From: an uncultured Prevotella sp.
GTDB lineage: Bacteria; Bacteroidota; Bacteroidia; Bacteroidales; Bacteroidaceae
Reading direction: 5' to 3'
Length of the DNA stretch: 64,000 nucleotides
NCBI GenBank assembly: GCA_900316295.1
Contig: ONCJ01000001.1
Span: 155,898 to 219,897 of the forward strand
Part shown: positions 46,525 through 56,583 of the stretch, piece after piece
How positions within the stretch are numbered: position 1 is the first letter of the stretch
Layout of the letters: every line of letters begins with the position of its first letter
The notes under the pieces: model-generated
What the model saw: only the letters and a program-made list of their open reading frames with translations
Database searches by the model: none
Told to the model about the DNA's origin: nothing
Made by a program: the position numbers and the translations under genes

Positions 46525-48702
46525 TCAGTTGGCGACATCTGACAAGAACTTTATACGAACGAGTCGTATTTCCTCTTCGCTATAATCAGACCCCAACTCA
46601 TCCTGAGCAGCATCAATACTGTCAGTATCGCTATCACAGAAGTAGTCGTATATATCGTCTACATGGTCTTCATCGAGAACATCATCAATGTAATAATCAA
46701 TATTCAACTTAGTTCCACTATAAACGATCTCCTCTATCTTGTCGAGCAGTTCAGATAGCGAGAGAGCCTCACCTGCCGCAATATCGTCGAGTGGAATCTG
46801 CCGGTCGATACTCTGAATGATTTTCACTTTCTGCACAGATTTCTTGGCAACAGTGCGCACTCGCAGTTCCTCAGGGCGTTCTATCTCATTTTCTTCACAA
46901 TGACGTTTGATGAGTTCACAAAACTCTTTACCATAGCGTTTTGCCTTTCCTGCTCCAACTCCCTGAATATTTTGTAGTTCTTGTTCAGTGACAGGATACA
47001 TTGTCGCCATCTGCTCAAGCGACACATCTTGGAAAATGACGTATGGAGGAAGATTATGCCTATGGGCTACCTTGCGACGAAGATCACGCAACATGGTGAG
47101 TAGCTCGGGGTCAAGGGCTGCGGTGCCTCCCTCTTGACTGTCGTCGTCATAATCATCGCTAAATTCTCTGTCCATTACTATCATAAAGATGGAAGGCTGT
47201 TTGAGATAAGCCTGTCCTTTGGAGGTCAGTTTCAGCAATCCGTAATTCTCCACATCCTTCTTAATATATCCTGCGATGAGTGCCTGACGGATTACTGGGT
47301 TCCACATCTTTGAATCCTCATCTTCGCCAGATCCGAACTCCTCTATCTGATCATGGTGATGATCACGAATGTCATCAGTTGCCCTGCCTGTAACGAAGTC
47401 AACAACATACTCTTGTCGGAAATTCCCCTTAAGCACTTTGATAGCTTGCAGGATGATTACCAATGCGTGAGATCCGTCAACCTGGGTTTTAGGATGCAGG
47501 CAGTTGTCACAGTTATGACAGTTATCTTGGCTATACTCCTCACCGAAATAATGAAGTAGCATTCGACGACGACAGACTGACGACTCAGCATACGCAGCAG
47601 TCTCTTGTAACAGTTGACGTCCTATATCCTGTTCGGCAACTGGTTTACCCTCCATAAACTTCTCCAACTTATGCAGATCCTTCTCTGAATAGAAGGCTAT
47701 ACATTGCCCCTCTTCGCCATCACGGCCTGCGCGTCCCGTCTCTTGATAGTATCCCTCCAGACTCTTTGGTATATCATAGTGTATCACAAAGCGCACATCG
47801 GGTTTATCTATGCCCATGCCAAAGGCTATCGTGGCAACGATGACGTCAATACGTTCCATAAGGAAGTCATCTTGGGTCTTCGACCGTGTCTCGGAGTCAA
47901 GACCAGCATGATATGCTTCCGCCTTTATGTCGTTAGCACGAAGCACGGCGGCAAGTTCCTCCACTTTTTTTCGGGAGAGACAATACACTATACCGCTCTT
48001 GCCTGCATGCTGACGAATGAACATGATTATCTGTTTATCGATATCATTGCTCTTCTGTCGTACTTCATAATATAGATTTGGACGATTGAATGAGCTTTTG
48101 AACTCCTTGGCATCTTCTATGCCAAGACTCTTTTTTATATCTGAACGCACCTTATCGGTAGCTGTTGCCGTAAGGGCAATAATCGGTGCGTCACCTATCT
48201 CATCGATAGCATGACGTATTTTCCGGTATTCTGGTCGGAAGTCATGTCCCCACTCAGAGATACAGTGAGCCTCATCAATAGCATAGAAGGAGATCTTGAC
48301 CGTTTTGAAAAACTCCACGTTCTCTTCCTTGTTCAGGGATTCGGGAGCCACATAGAGCAGTTTGGTATGACCTGAAGCCACATCTGCCTTCACATTATCT
48401 ATGGCAGCCTTCTTCAAAGATGAATTGAGATAGTGGGCTACACCATCGCGTTCACTCATACCATTGATGACGTCCACCTGGTTCTTCATCAAGGCTATGA
48501 GCGGAGAAATCACGATTGCAGTACCCTCCATCAATAGCGACGGCAACTGATAGCACAAACTTTTGCCGCCACCTGTAGGCATGAGCACGAAGGTATCGTT
48601 ACCTTCGAGCACATTACGTACAATCTCCTCCTGATCGCCTTTGAACTTATCAAAGCCGAAATAGTGTTTCAGTTCACTTGTTAGATCATATTTCTTCGAC
48701 AT
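46525..48702 (-). CDS. recQ: ATP-dependent DNA helicase RecQ
   Basis: 725 residues. Helicase motifs I (PTGGGKSLCYQLP), II (DEAHCISEWGHDFR), V-VI (FGMGIDKPDVRFV, QETGRAGRDG), the zinc-binding RQC region (CRRRMLLHYFGE, then CHNCDNCLHP) and a C-terminal HRDC domain (LRRKVAHRHNLPPYVIF). The protein carries an extra acidic C-terminal tail of about 90 residues. It unwinds DNA in recombination and repair. Confidence 0.96.
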   Translation of the reverse strand: MSKKYDLTSELKHYFGFDKFKGDQEEIVRNVLEGNDTFVLMPTGGGKSLCYQLPSLLMEGTAIVISPLIALMKNQVDVINGMSERDGVAHYLNSSLKKAAIDNVKADVASGHTKLLYVAPESLNKEENVEFFKTVKISFYAIDEAHCISEWGHDFRPEYRKIRHAIDEIGDAPIIALTATATDKVRSDIKKSLGIEDAKEFKSSFNRPNLYYEVRQKSNDIDKQIIMFIRQHAGKSGIVYCLSRKKVEELAAVLRANDIKAEAYHAGLDSETRSKTQDDFLMERIDVIVATIAFGMGIDKPDVRFVIHYDIPKSLEGYYQETGRAGRDGEEGQCIAFYSEKDLHKLEKFMEGKPVAEQDIGRQLLQETAAYAESSVCRRRMLLHYFGEEYSQDNCHNCDNCLHPKTQVDGSHALVIILQAIKVLKGNFRQEYVVDFVTGRATDDIRDHHHDQIEEFGSGEDEDSKMWNPVIRQALIAGYIKKDVENYGLLKLTSKGQAYLKQPSIFMIVMDREFSDDYDDDSQEGGTAALDPELLTMLRDLRRKVAHRHNLPPYVIFQDVSLEQMATMYPVTEQELQNIQGVGAGKAKRYGKEFCELIKRHCEENEIERPEELRVRTVAKKSVQKVKIIQSIDRQIPLDDIAAGEALSLSELLDKIEEIVYSGTKLNIDYYIDDVLDEDHVDDIYDYFCDSDTDSIDAAQDELGSDYSEEEIRLVRIKFLSDVAN

Positions 48703-48725
48703 GCGACTCCTCCTATGATGGGGCG

Positions 48726-49955
48726 TTATTGTTTATGAAATTCTCCTGCGGCAGCCAGTTCCTTGGCTGCATAATCCTTCGTCAGTGTAAAGGTCTTAAT
48801 ATTCTTTGACGGCGACTCAAACATGGCGTTCATCATGATACGCTCTGTGATAGAACGTAAGCCACGTGCTCCAAGTTTATATTCCACCGCCTTGTCTACG
48901 ATATAATCGATAGCATCCTCGTCCACCTTCAGTTTTATGCCATCCATATTGAACAGTTTTTCGTACTGTTTGAGTATCGAGTTCTTCGGTTCACGAATGA
49001 TACGCGACAGCGCCTCCCTGTCGAGTTGCGACAAGTAAGTAAGCACTGGCAGTCGACCTATAAGCTCTGGTATAAGTCCAAACGACTTCAGGTCCTGTGG
49101 CTGAATGTACTTCATGATGTCTGCGCTCTTCAGGTTCTGGGCATTCTGTAACGAATTGAAGCCCACCACGTTGGCATTCATTCGTTGCGCTATCTTTCTC
49201 TCTATACCATCAAAGGCACCGCCACAGATGAAGAGAATGTTATTTGTGTCTACCTTTATGTAGTCTTGATCCGGATGCTTACGACCGCCCTTAGGTGGAA
49301 CATTCACTATCGTACCCTCAAGCAGTTTGAGCAGCGACTGCTGTACGCCCTCACCACTAACATCTCGAGTTATGCTTGGGTTATCACGCTTGCGGGCAAT
49401 CTTGTCAACCTCATCCACGAACACTATACCCCTTTCAGCCGCCTCAACATTATATTCAGCCACCTGGAGCAAGCGCGACAAGATACTCTCCACATCCTCT
49501 CCTACGTATCCTGCCTCGGTGAACACCGTAGCGTCAACAATAGTAAAAGGCACATCAAGTAGTTTGGCTATGGTACGTGCGAGCAGGGTCTTACCTGTAC
49601 CGGTAGGACCTACCATGACAATGTTGCTCTTCTCTATTTCTACTTCTTGGTCATCGGCAGGCTGGAGTATTCGCTTATAGTGATTATACACCGCCACCGA
49701 GAGGAAGCGCTTAGCATCATCCTGACCTATGACATACTGGTCAAGATGGGCTTTGATTTCTGCGGGCTTTGGCAGTTCGGCAAGTGTTTTCGACAGCCCT
49801 ACTTCATTTTTCTTCGAGCCGTACGCATTGGCCTCTGTCGCTATCTCGAAAGCCTGCTTTGCACAGTCCTCACAGATAAAACCATTGATACCAGAAATCA
49901 GAAGTTTTACATCACGGTCGCTACGACCACAAAAGCTACAGGTTTTCTTTGCCAT
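48726..49955 (-). CDS. clpX: ClpX, ATP-binding subunit of the Clp protease
   Basis: 409 residues. N-terminal zinc-binding domain (CSFCGRS, then CEDC), Walker [10 protein letters not shown], Walker [11 protein letters not shown], and the sensor and pore-loop motifs (GYVGEDVES). It unfolds tagged proteins and feeds them to ClpP. Its start overlaps the clpP end by 20 bp. Confidence 0.97.
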   Translation of the reverse strand: MAKKTCSFCGRSDRDVKLLISGINGFICEDCAKQAFEIATEANAYGSKKNEVGLSKTLAELPKPAEIKAHLDQYVIGQDDAKRFLSVAVYNHYKRILQPADDQEVEIEKSNIVMVGPTGTGKTLLARTIAKLLDVPFTIVDATVFTEAGYVGEDVESILSRLLQVAEYNVEAAERGIVFVDEVDKIARKRDNPSITRDVSGEGVQQSLLKLLEGTIVNVPPKGGRKHPDQDYIKVDTNNILFICGGAFDGIERKIAQRMNANVVGFNSLQNAQNLKSADIMKYIQPQDLKSFGLIPELIGRLPVLTYLSQLDREALSRIIREPKNSILKQYEKLFNMDGIKLKVDEDAIDYIVDKAVEYKLGARGLRSITERIMMNAMFESPSKNIKTFTLTKDYAAKELAAAGEFHKQ

Positions 49956-50631
49956 CTGCAGTCTCCTTTTTCTTGCGTACCAACACCTCGTCTATCATTC
50001 CGTATTCCTTGGCTTCCTGAGCCGTCATCCAGTAGTTACGATCACTGTCCTGCCAGACCTTATCGAATGGTGTGTGAGAGTGTTCTGAGATAATGGTATA
50101 CAGTTCTTTCTTAAATTTCTGTATCTCGCGTACCTCTATCTCCATATCTGAGGCTTGTCCCTGCACGCCACCGAGTGGCTGATGAATCATCACACGACTG
50201 TGTGGCAATGCCTGTCGTTTGCCCTCACTACCAGCCACGAGCAGTACGGCTGCCATTGATGCTGCCATTCCTGTACAGATGGTACAAACGTCAGAAGACA
50301 CCATCTGCATAGTGTCGTATATGCTGAGTCCTGCCGTCACACTACCACCAGGGCTATTCAGGTATATAGAGATGTCTCTCCCTGGCTCTACAGAGTCAAG
50401 ATAGAGCAACTGTGCCGTTATCGTATTGGCGACATAGTCGTCTATAGGAGTACCAAGGAATATCACCCTGTCCATCATCAATCGAGAGAACACGTCCATC
50501 TGTGTAACATTCAATTCTCTCTCCTCGAGGATATATGGGTTGAGATATTGTGACTGAACATTCATCACGTCATCAAGCACCATACCGTTTATGCCGAGGT
50601 GCTTGGTAGCATACTTTCTAAAATCATTCAT
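49936..50631 (-). CDS. clpP: ClpP protease subunit
   Basis: 231 residues, slightly longer than usual at the N-terminus. Catalytic triad S125 (GMAASMAAVLL), H150 (VMIHQP) and D197. Forms the Clp protease with ClpX. It has its own promoter inside a 14-bp inverted repeat (see separate entry) between tig and clpP. Confidence 0.96.
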   Translation of the reverse strand: MNDFRKYATKHLGINGMVLDDVMNVQSQYLNPYILEERELNVTQMDVFSRLMMDRVIFLGTPIDDYVANTITAQLLYLDSVEPGRDISIYLNSPGGSVTAGLSIYDTMQMVSSDVCTICTGMAASMAAVLLVAGSEGKRQALPHSRVMIHQPLGGVQGQASDMEIEVREIQKFKKELYTIISEHSHTPFDKVWQDSDRNYWMTAQEAKEYGMIDEVLVRKKKETADGKENL

Positions 50632-50678
50632 TTTTAATTTGTTTTCAATTTTTCTTTCCGTAAAAATCCAATAAACAA

Positions 50679-50744
50679 TAGGGGTTATCGACCCTTTTGT
50701 CTTATTGCTTTATGCAAAGTTAAGAAAAAAGTCGATAACCCCTA
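50679..50744 (-). promoter_or_regulatory. Inverted repeat enclosing the clpP promoter
   Basis: TAGGGGTTATCGAC (50679-50692) is the exact complement of 50731-50744. The 38-nt spacer holds the minus-strand -7 box TAACTTTG (50715-50722). The arms lie about where the -33 element and the early transcript would be, as an operator or an mRNA hairpin would. Confidence 0.7.
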
Positions 50745-50800
50745 AAGATATATAGAAGTTTTTTTCTTAAAAAATCCTATTGAATTAGCTTTTCTTCCTT

Positions 50801-52165
50801 TTACTCTTGCCAGAGCTTATTGAAGTCATCAATGCTGATACTCTTCTTTGTGAGCTTCACAACACCCTTGAGCGCCTCCATGAGCTTACGGTCTATAGCA
50901 CGCTCCACGAGGTTGTCTACAGTCTCACGTTTCTTCAGCATCTCCTGTGCATAGTTGTTGATGTACTCTTCGGGTACGTTATTCATACCATACTGTGCAA
51001 ACTGGGCACGCGCCGTCTCGCGTGCTGCCGTGAGGACATCGTCATCCTCCACCTTCACGCCATTAGCCTCAGCCAGTTGCTCGCGGATAAGATGCCACTT
51101 CAGCTCCTGTATGCTTGCGTCAAAATTCTTTTCTACAAATTCAGCGCCCTTATCCTTATTGTTCTCTATCATCATACGCTTGAGCAGAGCCTCTGGGAAC
51201 TGAAGGTCACCAACTTTCTTCTCAGCGTATTTGCGTACATCCTGCAAGAAGCGATAGTCTGCATCGGTCTCAAGCTGAGCAGTCAGTCCCTTTGCTATAG
51301 CCTCACGGAACGCCTTCTCGTCTTTGATACCCGCCTCTGCGCCATATACACTATCGAAGAGTTCCTGATTGACCTCAGCCTTAGCGAAACGTGAGATCTC
51401 TGTAATCTGATATGAGAAGTCGCCAGTATGCTCTGCCACTTTCTCCTTGTCAATCTTCAGGAGTGCGCTTATCTCCACGTCACTCTCAGGATAAGCCTTA
51501 CGTGGGTTCCATGTGATGATGTCGCCGAGCTTTGCACCATCAAAGAGTTTCTTCTGTGCTTCCTCCTTAATATATTGTGGCATCAGCGTAGCCGACTCCA
51601 CCTCTATGCCTCCTTCAAGAGTATTACCTTTGTCATCAAGCTCACGCAGATCACCCTTTAGCAAATCGCGCTGCTCTGGATCATAGCTCTCGGCTTTCTC
51701 ATAATGACCATTACGGCTGGCAAACATGTCCACCTGATCATCAATCATCTTGTCGTCTACCTTGATGTCATAATATACAACCTTATCCTTGTCGGAGAGC
51801 TCCACCTTAAACTCTGGAGCTATAGCGATATCAAACTTAAAGACGTATGGTGCCTCCTTGTCGAGGTCTACTGGTTCATGGTCAGCAGCTCCAAGTGGTT
51901 GACCTAACATCTTGATTTTATTGTCAACAATGTACTTCTGCAAATTCTCACCGACAACCTTATTGATGGCGTCCGCCTTTACTTGCGTACCGATCTGACG
52001 TTTGATCAGACCCATTGGTGCTTGTCCTGGACGGAAGCCAGGAATATTTGCACGCTTACGATAATCCTTCAGGGTTTTCTCAACCTCCTGCTTGTAGTCA
52101 GCCTCTTCTACGGTGAGAGTCATCAGACCATTCACCTTCTCGGGGTTTTCAAATGTAATCTTCAT
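50801..52165 (-). CDS. tig: Trigger factor
   Basis: 454 residues. N-terminal ribosome-binding domain with the GFRPGQAPMGLIKRQ signature (GFRxGxxP), a central region in place of a canonical FKBP domain, and the helical chaperone C-terminus. Cotranslational chaperone. It precedes clpP-clpX as in many bacteria; a -7 box (TACCTTTG, 52212-52219, minus) is present. Confidence 0.93.
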   Translation of the reverse strand: MKITFENPEKVNGLMTLTVEEADYKQEVEKTLKDYRKRANIPGFRPGQAPMGLIKRQIGTQVKADAINKVVGENLQKYIVDNKIKMLGQPLGAADHEPVDLDKEAPYVFKFDIAIAPEFKVELSDKDKVVYYDIKVDDKMIDDQVDMFASRNGHYEKAESYDPEQRDLLKGDLRELDDKGNTLEGGIEVESATLMPQYIKEEAQKKLFDGAKLGDIITWNPRKAYPESDVEISALLKIDKEKVAEHTGDFSYQITEISRFAKAEVNQELFDSVYGAEAGIKDEKAFREAIAKGLTAQLETDADYRFLQDVRKYAEKKVGDLQFPEALLKRMMIENNKDKGAEFVEKNFDASIQELKWHLIREQLAEANGVKVEDDDVLTAARETARAQFAQYGMNNVPEEYINNYAQEMLKKRETVDNLVERAIDRKLMEALKGVVKLTKKSISIDDFNKLWQE

Positions 52166-52211
52166 CTTAGAATATTCTGTTATTTAATTGTTTATAAACC
52201 AAATTGGGGTG

Positions 52212-52219
52212 CAAAGGTA
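52212..52219 (-). promoter_or_regulatory. -7 box (TACCTTTG) of tig
   Basis: Minus-strand TACCTTTG 46 bp upstream of the tig ATG. Confidence 0.5.
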
Positions 52220-52323
52220 CGATTAAGCAAGCGAAACGCAAAAGAAAAAACAATTTTTCTTTTCTTTTCCAAGCATAAGTTCCTTCAGCTCGAAGCTAAA
52301 GGTACAAAAATAGTAGTACTACA

Positions 52324-53142
52324 CTACCCCATCTCCATGTCTTCTTGTTCTTCTTTACGTTTTTTCTCCTCAGAGAGTTTCTGGAAGTCCTTTTTCTGCA
52401 ATACGAAATTAGAGCCAAGGTATTTCTCCCTTACAATGGGATTGGCAGCAAGCTCCTCTGGTTTTCCTTGGAAAAGGATGCGTCCCTCAAAGAGCAGATA
52501 GGCACGATCGGTAATATTCAGCGTCTCATGAACGTTATGGTCAGTTATCAGGATGCCGATATTCCTGTATTTCAGATGCCATACGATATGCTGGATGTCC
52601 TCCACCGCAATAGGGTCGACACCAGCAAACGGCTCGTCGAGCATGATGAATTTAGGGTCGATAGCAAGACAACGGGCTATCTCCGTACGACGACGCTCGC
52701 CACCAGAGAGACGGTCACCCGTATTCTTACGCACCTTGTTCAGCCTGAACTCTGACAGAAGACTCTCCAGCTTATCCTTACGTTCCTGCTTGTTCAGCTT
52801 TGTCATCTCAAGCACTGACATGATATTGTCTTCAACCGTCAGCTTACGGAACACCGATGCCTCCTGTGGCAGATAGCCTATACCTGCACGTGCTCGTTTG
52901 TACACAGGATAGTCTGTTATCTCCTGATCGTCAAGATACACATGCCCCTCATTGGGGACCACAAGACCCGTAGTCATATAGAATGAAGTCGTCTTACCAG
53001 CACCATTCGGTCCCAGCAATCCAACAATCTCGCCCTGTCTGACATTGATGCTAACTCCATTGGCAACGGTTCGCTTGCCGTATATCTTTACCAATCCCTC
53101 GGTACGCAGCATCATACCACCCTGCATTTTGCTCTCGCTCAT
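52324..53142 (-). CDS. lptB: LPS export ABC transporter ATPase
   Basis: 272 residues from the ATG at 53142; the frame opens at 53157 but the promoter box (53166-53173) puts the start of the transcript near that ATG. Walker [10 protein letters not shown], signature [16 protein letters not shown], Walker [14 protein letters not shown]. The LptB hallmark stretch [16 protein letters not shown], then [19 protein letters not shown], is clear. The C-terminal tail of about 30 residues is Lys/Glu-rich. It powers LPS transport. Divergent from mlaE. Confidence 0.95.
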   Translation of the reverse strand: MSESKMQGGMMLRTEGLVKIYGKRTVANGVSINVRQGEIVGLLGPNGAGKTTSFYMTTGLVVPNEGHVYLDDQEITDYPVYKRARAGIGYLPQEASVFRKLTVEDNIMSVLEMTKLNKQERKDKLESLLSEFRLNKVRKNTGDRLSGGERRRTEIARCLAIDPKFIMLDEPFAGVDPIAVEDIQHIVWHLKYRNIGILITDHNVHETLNITDRAYLLFEGRILFQGKPEELAANPIVREKYLGSNFVLQKKDFQKLSEEKKRKEEQEDMEMG

Positions 53143-53165
53143 TGTCGTTTCTTCCATTTCAGATG

Positions 53166-53173
53166 CAAAGGTA
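53166..53173 (-). promoter_or_regulatory. -7 box (TACCTTTG) of lptB
   Basis: Minus-strand TACCTTTG, 23 bp upstream of the chosen lptB ATG and within 60 bp of the mlaE promoter on the other strand. Confidence 0.55.
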
Positions 53174-53226
53174 AAGAAAAACTATAAAAACCACTTGACA
53201 TATTGCATTTTTTATCAACTTTTCGT

Positions 53227-53234
53227 TACTTTTG
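53227..53234 (+). promoter_or_regulatory. -7 box (TACTTTTG) of mlaEF
   Basis: Plus-strand TACTTTTG, 19 bp before the mlaE ATG at 53254; supports that start over the frame opening at 53203. Confidence 0.55.
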
Positions 53235-53253
53235 CACCGAAAACCACAAAAAG

Positions 53254-54000
53254 ATGATTATATACAATTGGCTATTCACGTTTGGCAGATATCTGATTCT
53301 AATGGGAAGGACCTTCTGCCGTCCTGAGCGTTTCCGTATGTTCTGGAAGCAGTATGTCAAGGAGATGTCGCAACTGGGAGTAGACTCTATTGGCATCGTG
53401 CTGCTCATCTCGTTCTTCATCGGAGCCGTGATATGTATACAGATGAAACTTAACATTCAGAGTCCATGGATGCCACGATGGGTGTCAGGATATACCACAC
53501 GCGAGATCCTATTGTTGGAATTTTCCAGCTCTATCATGTGTCTTATCCTTGCAGGTAAGGTTGGCTCGAACATAGCGTCAGAATTGGGTACGATGAGAGT
53601 GACACAACAGATTGACGCATTGGAGATAATGGGCATCAATTCGGCATCGTATCTCATACTTCCAAAGGTTCTCGGGCTTATCACCATCATGCCATTACTC
53701 GTGATATTCTCTGCGGCGACAGGTATTCTGGGCGCATACGCCACCGCATATATAGGTCACGTGCTGCCACCCGACGACCTCACCTTAGGACTACAACACA
53801 ATTTCGTACCGTGGTTCTTATGGATGAGTATTATTAAGAGTACCGTTTTTGCCTTTATTATCGCAAGTGTAAGTTCGTTTTTTGGATACACCGTAGAGGG
53901 CGGAAGCGTTGAGGTGGGTAAGGCCTCTACCGCGGCGGTTGTCAACTCAAGCGTCCTCATCTTGTTTTCTGACGTATTCTTAACACAGCTATTAAGTTAG
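53254..54000 (+). CDS. mlaE: MlaE-type permease
   Basis: 248 residues. MlaE family permease with five to six membrane helices and motifs such as IGAVICIQMKLNIQ, LEFSSSIMCLILAGKVGSNIASELGTM and the C-terminal EGGSVEVGKASTAAVVNSSVLI. With the next gene it forms an inner-membrane phospholipid transporter that maintains outer-membrane asymmetry. The MCE-domain partner is not in the window. Confidence 0.94.
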   Translation: MIIYNWLFTFGRYLILMGRTFCRPERFRMFWKQYVKEMSQLGVDSIGIVLLISFFIGAVICIQMKLNIQSPWMPRWVSGYTTREILLLEFSSSIMCLILAGKVGSNIASELGTMRVTQQIDALEIMGINSASYLILPKVLGLITIMPLLVIFSAATGILGAYATAYIGHVLPPDDLTLGLQHNFVPWFLWMSIIKSTVFAFIIASVSSFFGYTVEGGSVEVGKASTAAVVNSSVLILFSDVFLTQLLS

Positions 54001-54018
54001 CACCCAACGGCCTATATC

Positions 54019-54798
54019 ATGATAGAAGTAAAACACTTATATAAATCCTTTGATGACAAGGAAGTACTGAAAGACATCAATACCGTCTTCGAGGACGGAA
54101 AGACAAATCTGATTATCGGACAATCAGGAGCAGGAAAGACGGTGCTGATGAAAAACATCGTAGGACTACTGGAACCGACAAGTGGAGAGATCCTATACGA
54201 CGGGCGCAACTTTGTCAACTTGACCAAGAAGGACCAGGTACTGATGCGTAGGGAGATGGGTATGATTTTCCAAAGCGCTGCTCTCTTCGACTCTTTGTCA
54301 GTATTGGAGAATGTGATGTTCCCGTTGGACATGTTCTCTGACATGAACCTTCGCGACAGGAAGAAGCGAGCACGCTACTGTCTGGACCGTGTCAACCTTA
54401 CTGATGCCGAAAGGAAATACCCTGGAGAGATTTCTGGAGGTATGCAGAAACGTGTAGCGATAGCACGTGCCATCGTGATGAACCCGAAATACCTCTTCTG
54501 CGATGAGCCTAACTCAGGACTGGACCCGAAGACATCGTTGGTAATTGACGAACTGCTACATGGCATCACAAAGGAGTTTAATACCACTACTATCATCAAC
54601 ACCCACGACATGAACTCTGTGATGGGTATTGGAGAAAACATAGTATTTATTGCCGACGGCAAAAAGGAATGGCAAGGGAATAAAGATACGGTCATCAGCT
54701 CAAAAAACAAGAAACTCAACGACCTGGTATTTGCATCCGACCTATTTAAGAAAGTCAAAGAGGTTGAGATACATGAGACGGAGCATAACAACCCATAA
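54019..54798 (+). CDS. mlaF: MlaF-type ABC ATPase
   Basis: 259 residues. Walker A GQSGAGKTV, signature ISGGMQKRVAIARAIV, Walker B YLFCDEPNSGLDP, and the MlaF-type DMNSVMGIGENIVFI H-loop region. It lies 18 bp after mlaE. Confidence 0.94.
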   Translation: MIEVKHLYKSFDDKEVLKDINTVFEDGKTNLIIGQSGAGKTVLMKNIVGLLEPTSGEILYDGRNFVNLTKKDQVLMRREMGMIFQSAALFDSLSVLENVMFPLDMFSDMNLRDRKKRARYCLDRVNLTDAERKYPGEISGGMQKRVAIARAIVMNPKYLFCDEPNSGLDPKTSLVIDELLHGITKEFNTTTIINTHDMNSVMGIGENIVFIADGKKEWQGNKDTVISSKNKKLNDLVFASDLFKKVKEVEIHETEHNNP

Positions 54799-54818
54799 TC
54801 TCTCCAACGTTCAACGTT

Positions 54819-55211
54819 CTACCTCAGATACCACACTTCGTATTTCTCTATCATCGGCACCAGCACCTGCTCGGTGGTGCCGTCGCCATAGCTAAACATC
54901 AGAAAAACATTTGCTGTGTGGCTCTTCTCGTCGTAAGTCCCGCCTCCCTGCTCTATTTTCCGTATACCTTTATGTCGGGACTGTTGCAATGCCAAGAACA
55001 TCTTAGCATTGTCTACCAACTGGGAATGGTAGTCGTCAGGAATACTGTCTTCCCGATACGTTCCCGCAAGGAAATCATCATACCTTCCAGCAAGCAGGTG
55101 TTCATAGTACAGTTTGGCAGTACCTACCGCCACCTCCTCAGGTTTAGGCTTTGAACACGCTACAACCAACGAGAGACATGCCCCTAAAAACAACCAAACA
55201 ACTCTCTGCAT
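54819..55211 (-). CDS. Lipoprotein, DUF4878-like
   Basis: 130 residues from the ATG at 55211. Lipobox SLVVACSKPKP (Cys about residue 19), then a small NTF2-like fold (KLYYEHLLAGRYDDFLAG, then VFLMFSYGDGTTEQVLVPMIEKYEVWYL) resembling DUF4878 lipoproteins. It starts 10 bp after der. Function unknown. Confidence 0.75.
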   Translation of the reverse strand: MQRVVWLFLGACLSLVVACSKPKPEEVAVGTAKLYYEHLLAGRYDDFLAGTYREDSIPDDYHSQLVDNAKMFLALQQSRHKGIRKIEQGGGTYDEKSHTANVFLMFSYGDGTTEQVLVPMIEKYEVWYLR

Positions 55212-55221
55212 CTCCTTATTC

Positions 55222-56535
55222 CTACTTCTGTCTGACAAACACATTGATAGGACAACCATGGAGGTCCCAGTTTTCCCTTATCTTGTTCTCAAGGAATCGT
55301 TTATATGGTTCCTTGACATATTGAGGCAGGTTGGCATAGAACACAAACGATGGTATCTTGGTGTTTGGCAGCTGAGCCACATACTTTATTTTTATGTACT
55401 TACCCTTGTTGGATGGCGGTGGAAACGCCTCAATCAGCGGCAGCATCACCTCGTTGAGTTTAGATGTTCCTATCTTTCTGGTTCTGTTTTCATAAACTTG
55501 CTTGGCTGTCTCCAACACCTTATATATACGTTGCTTGGTGAGTGCAGAACTGAAGATTATAGGGAAGTCCGTGAATGGTGCCATCCTGTTACGGATAGCC
55601 GTCTCAAAGGTGGTGATGACCTTCTGCGACTTGTCTTCTACAAGATCCCACTTGTTTACTACCACCACCAGGCTCTTATTGTTCTTCTGTATCAGTTGGA
55701 AGATGTTCATATCCTGCGCCTCTATACCTCGTGTGGCGTCGATCATGAGGATACAGACGTCGGAATTTTCTATAGATCGGATGCTTCTCATCACACTATA
55801 GAACTCCAAGTCTTCCGTCACCTTATTCTTTCTGCGGATACCTGCTGTGTCGACAAGGTAGAAGTCAAAGCCGAACTTATCATATCGGGTATAGATAGAA
55901 TCTCGTGTCGTACCGGCAATCTCCGTTACTATATTACGGTCCTCACCTATCAAGGCATTGATCAGACTCGACTTGCCGGCATTAGGACGACCCACCACAG
56001 CAAAACGCGGGATGTCATCCTCGACATCGCTCTCTACGTCAGGTTTCAGCATGGACACCACGAGGTCAAGCAGGTCACCCGTTCCTCCTCCTGTTGCAGC
56101 CGACACACACTGCGGCTCACCAAGACCGAGTTTATAGAACTCTGCAGCCTGATAGTACTCTCCACTATTGTCCACCTTGTTGGCTACAAGTATGATTGGC
56201 AGTTTAGTACGACGCAGGATTGCTGCCACATCCTCATCCCAATCGGTGATACCTGTCATCACGTCGACAAGGAACAACACCAAGTCAGCCTCTTCTGTAG
56301 CTACAATCACCTGACGACGGATGGCATCCTCGAAGATGTCGTCCGACTTCACTACCCAGCCACCTGTGTCCACCACGGAAAACTCACGGTTGTTCCAGCT
56401 GCACTTACCATACTGGCGGTCACGAGTGGTACCAGCAGTATCACTAACTATCGCCTTGCGCGACTGCGTCAACCTGTTGAACAGTGTCGACTTGCCCACA
56501 TTTGGCCTTCCTACTATCGCTACTAAATTTCCCAT
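55222..56535 (-). CDS. der: Ribosome-associated GTPase Der (EngA)
   Basis: 437 residues with two GTPase domains in tandem ([14 protein letters not shown] at the start, [14 protein letters not shown] in the middle, each with DTAG and NKVD/NKWD) and a C-terminal KH-like domain ([15 protein letters not shown]). Required for assembly of the 50S subunit. It is 48 bp downstream of era. Confidence 0.97.
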   Translation of the reverse strand: MGNLVAIVGRPNVGKSTLFNRLTQSRKAIVSDTAGTTRDRQYGKCSWNNREFSVVDTGGWVVKSDDIFEDAIRRQVIVATEEADLVLFLVDVMTGITDWDEDVAAILRRTKLPIILVANKVDNSGEYYQAAEFYKLGLGEPQCVSAATGGGTGDLLDLVVSMLKPDVESDVEDDIPRFAVVGRPNAGKSSLINALIGEDRNIVTEIAGTTRDSIYTRYDKFGFDFYLVDTAGIRRKNKVTEDLEFYSVMRSIRSIENSDVCILMIDATRGIEAQDMNIFQLIQKNNKSLVVVVNKWDLVEDKSQKVITTFETAIRNRMAPFTDFPIIFSSALTKQRIYKVLETAKQVYENRTRKIGTSKLNEVMLPLIEAFPPPSNKGKYIKIKYVAQLPNTKIPSFVFYANLPQYVKEPYKRFLENKIRENWDLHGCPINVFVRQK

Positions 56536-56583
56536 AATTAGTTTTTATATAAAACTGTAAACCGTAAACTCTAAGCTCCCCCA

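Noticed and set aside
55114-56526. A 470-residue open frame antisense to der
   Set aside because: The der protein has intact GTPase motifs in both halves; the antisense frame shows no family features.
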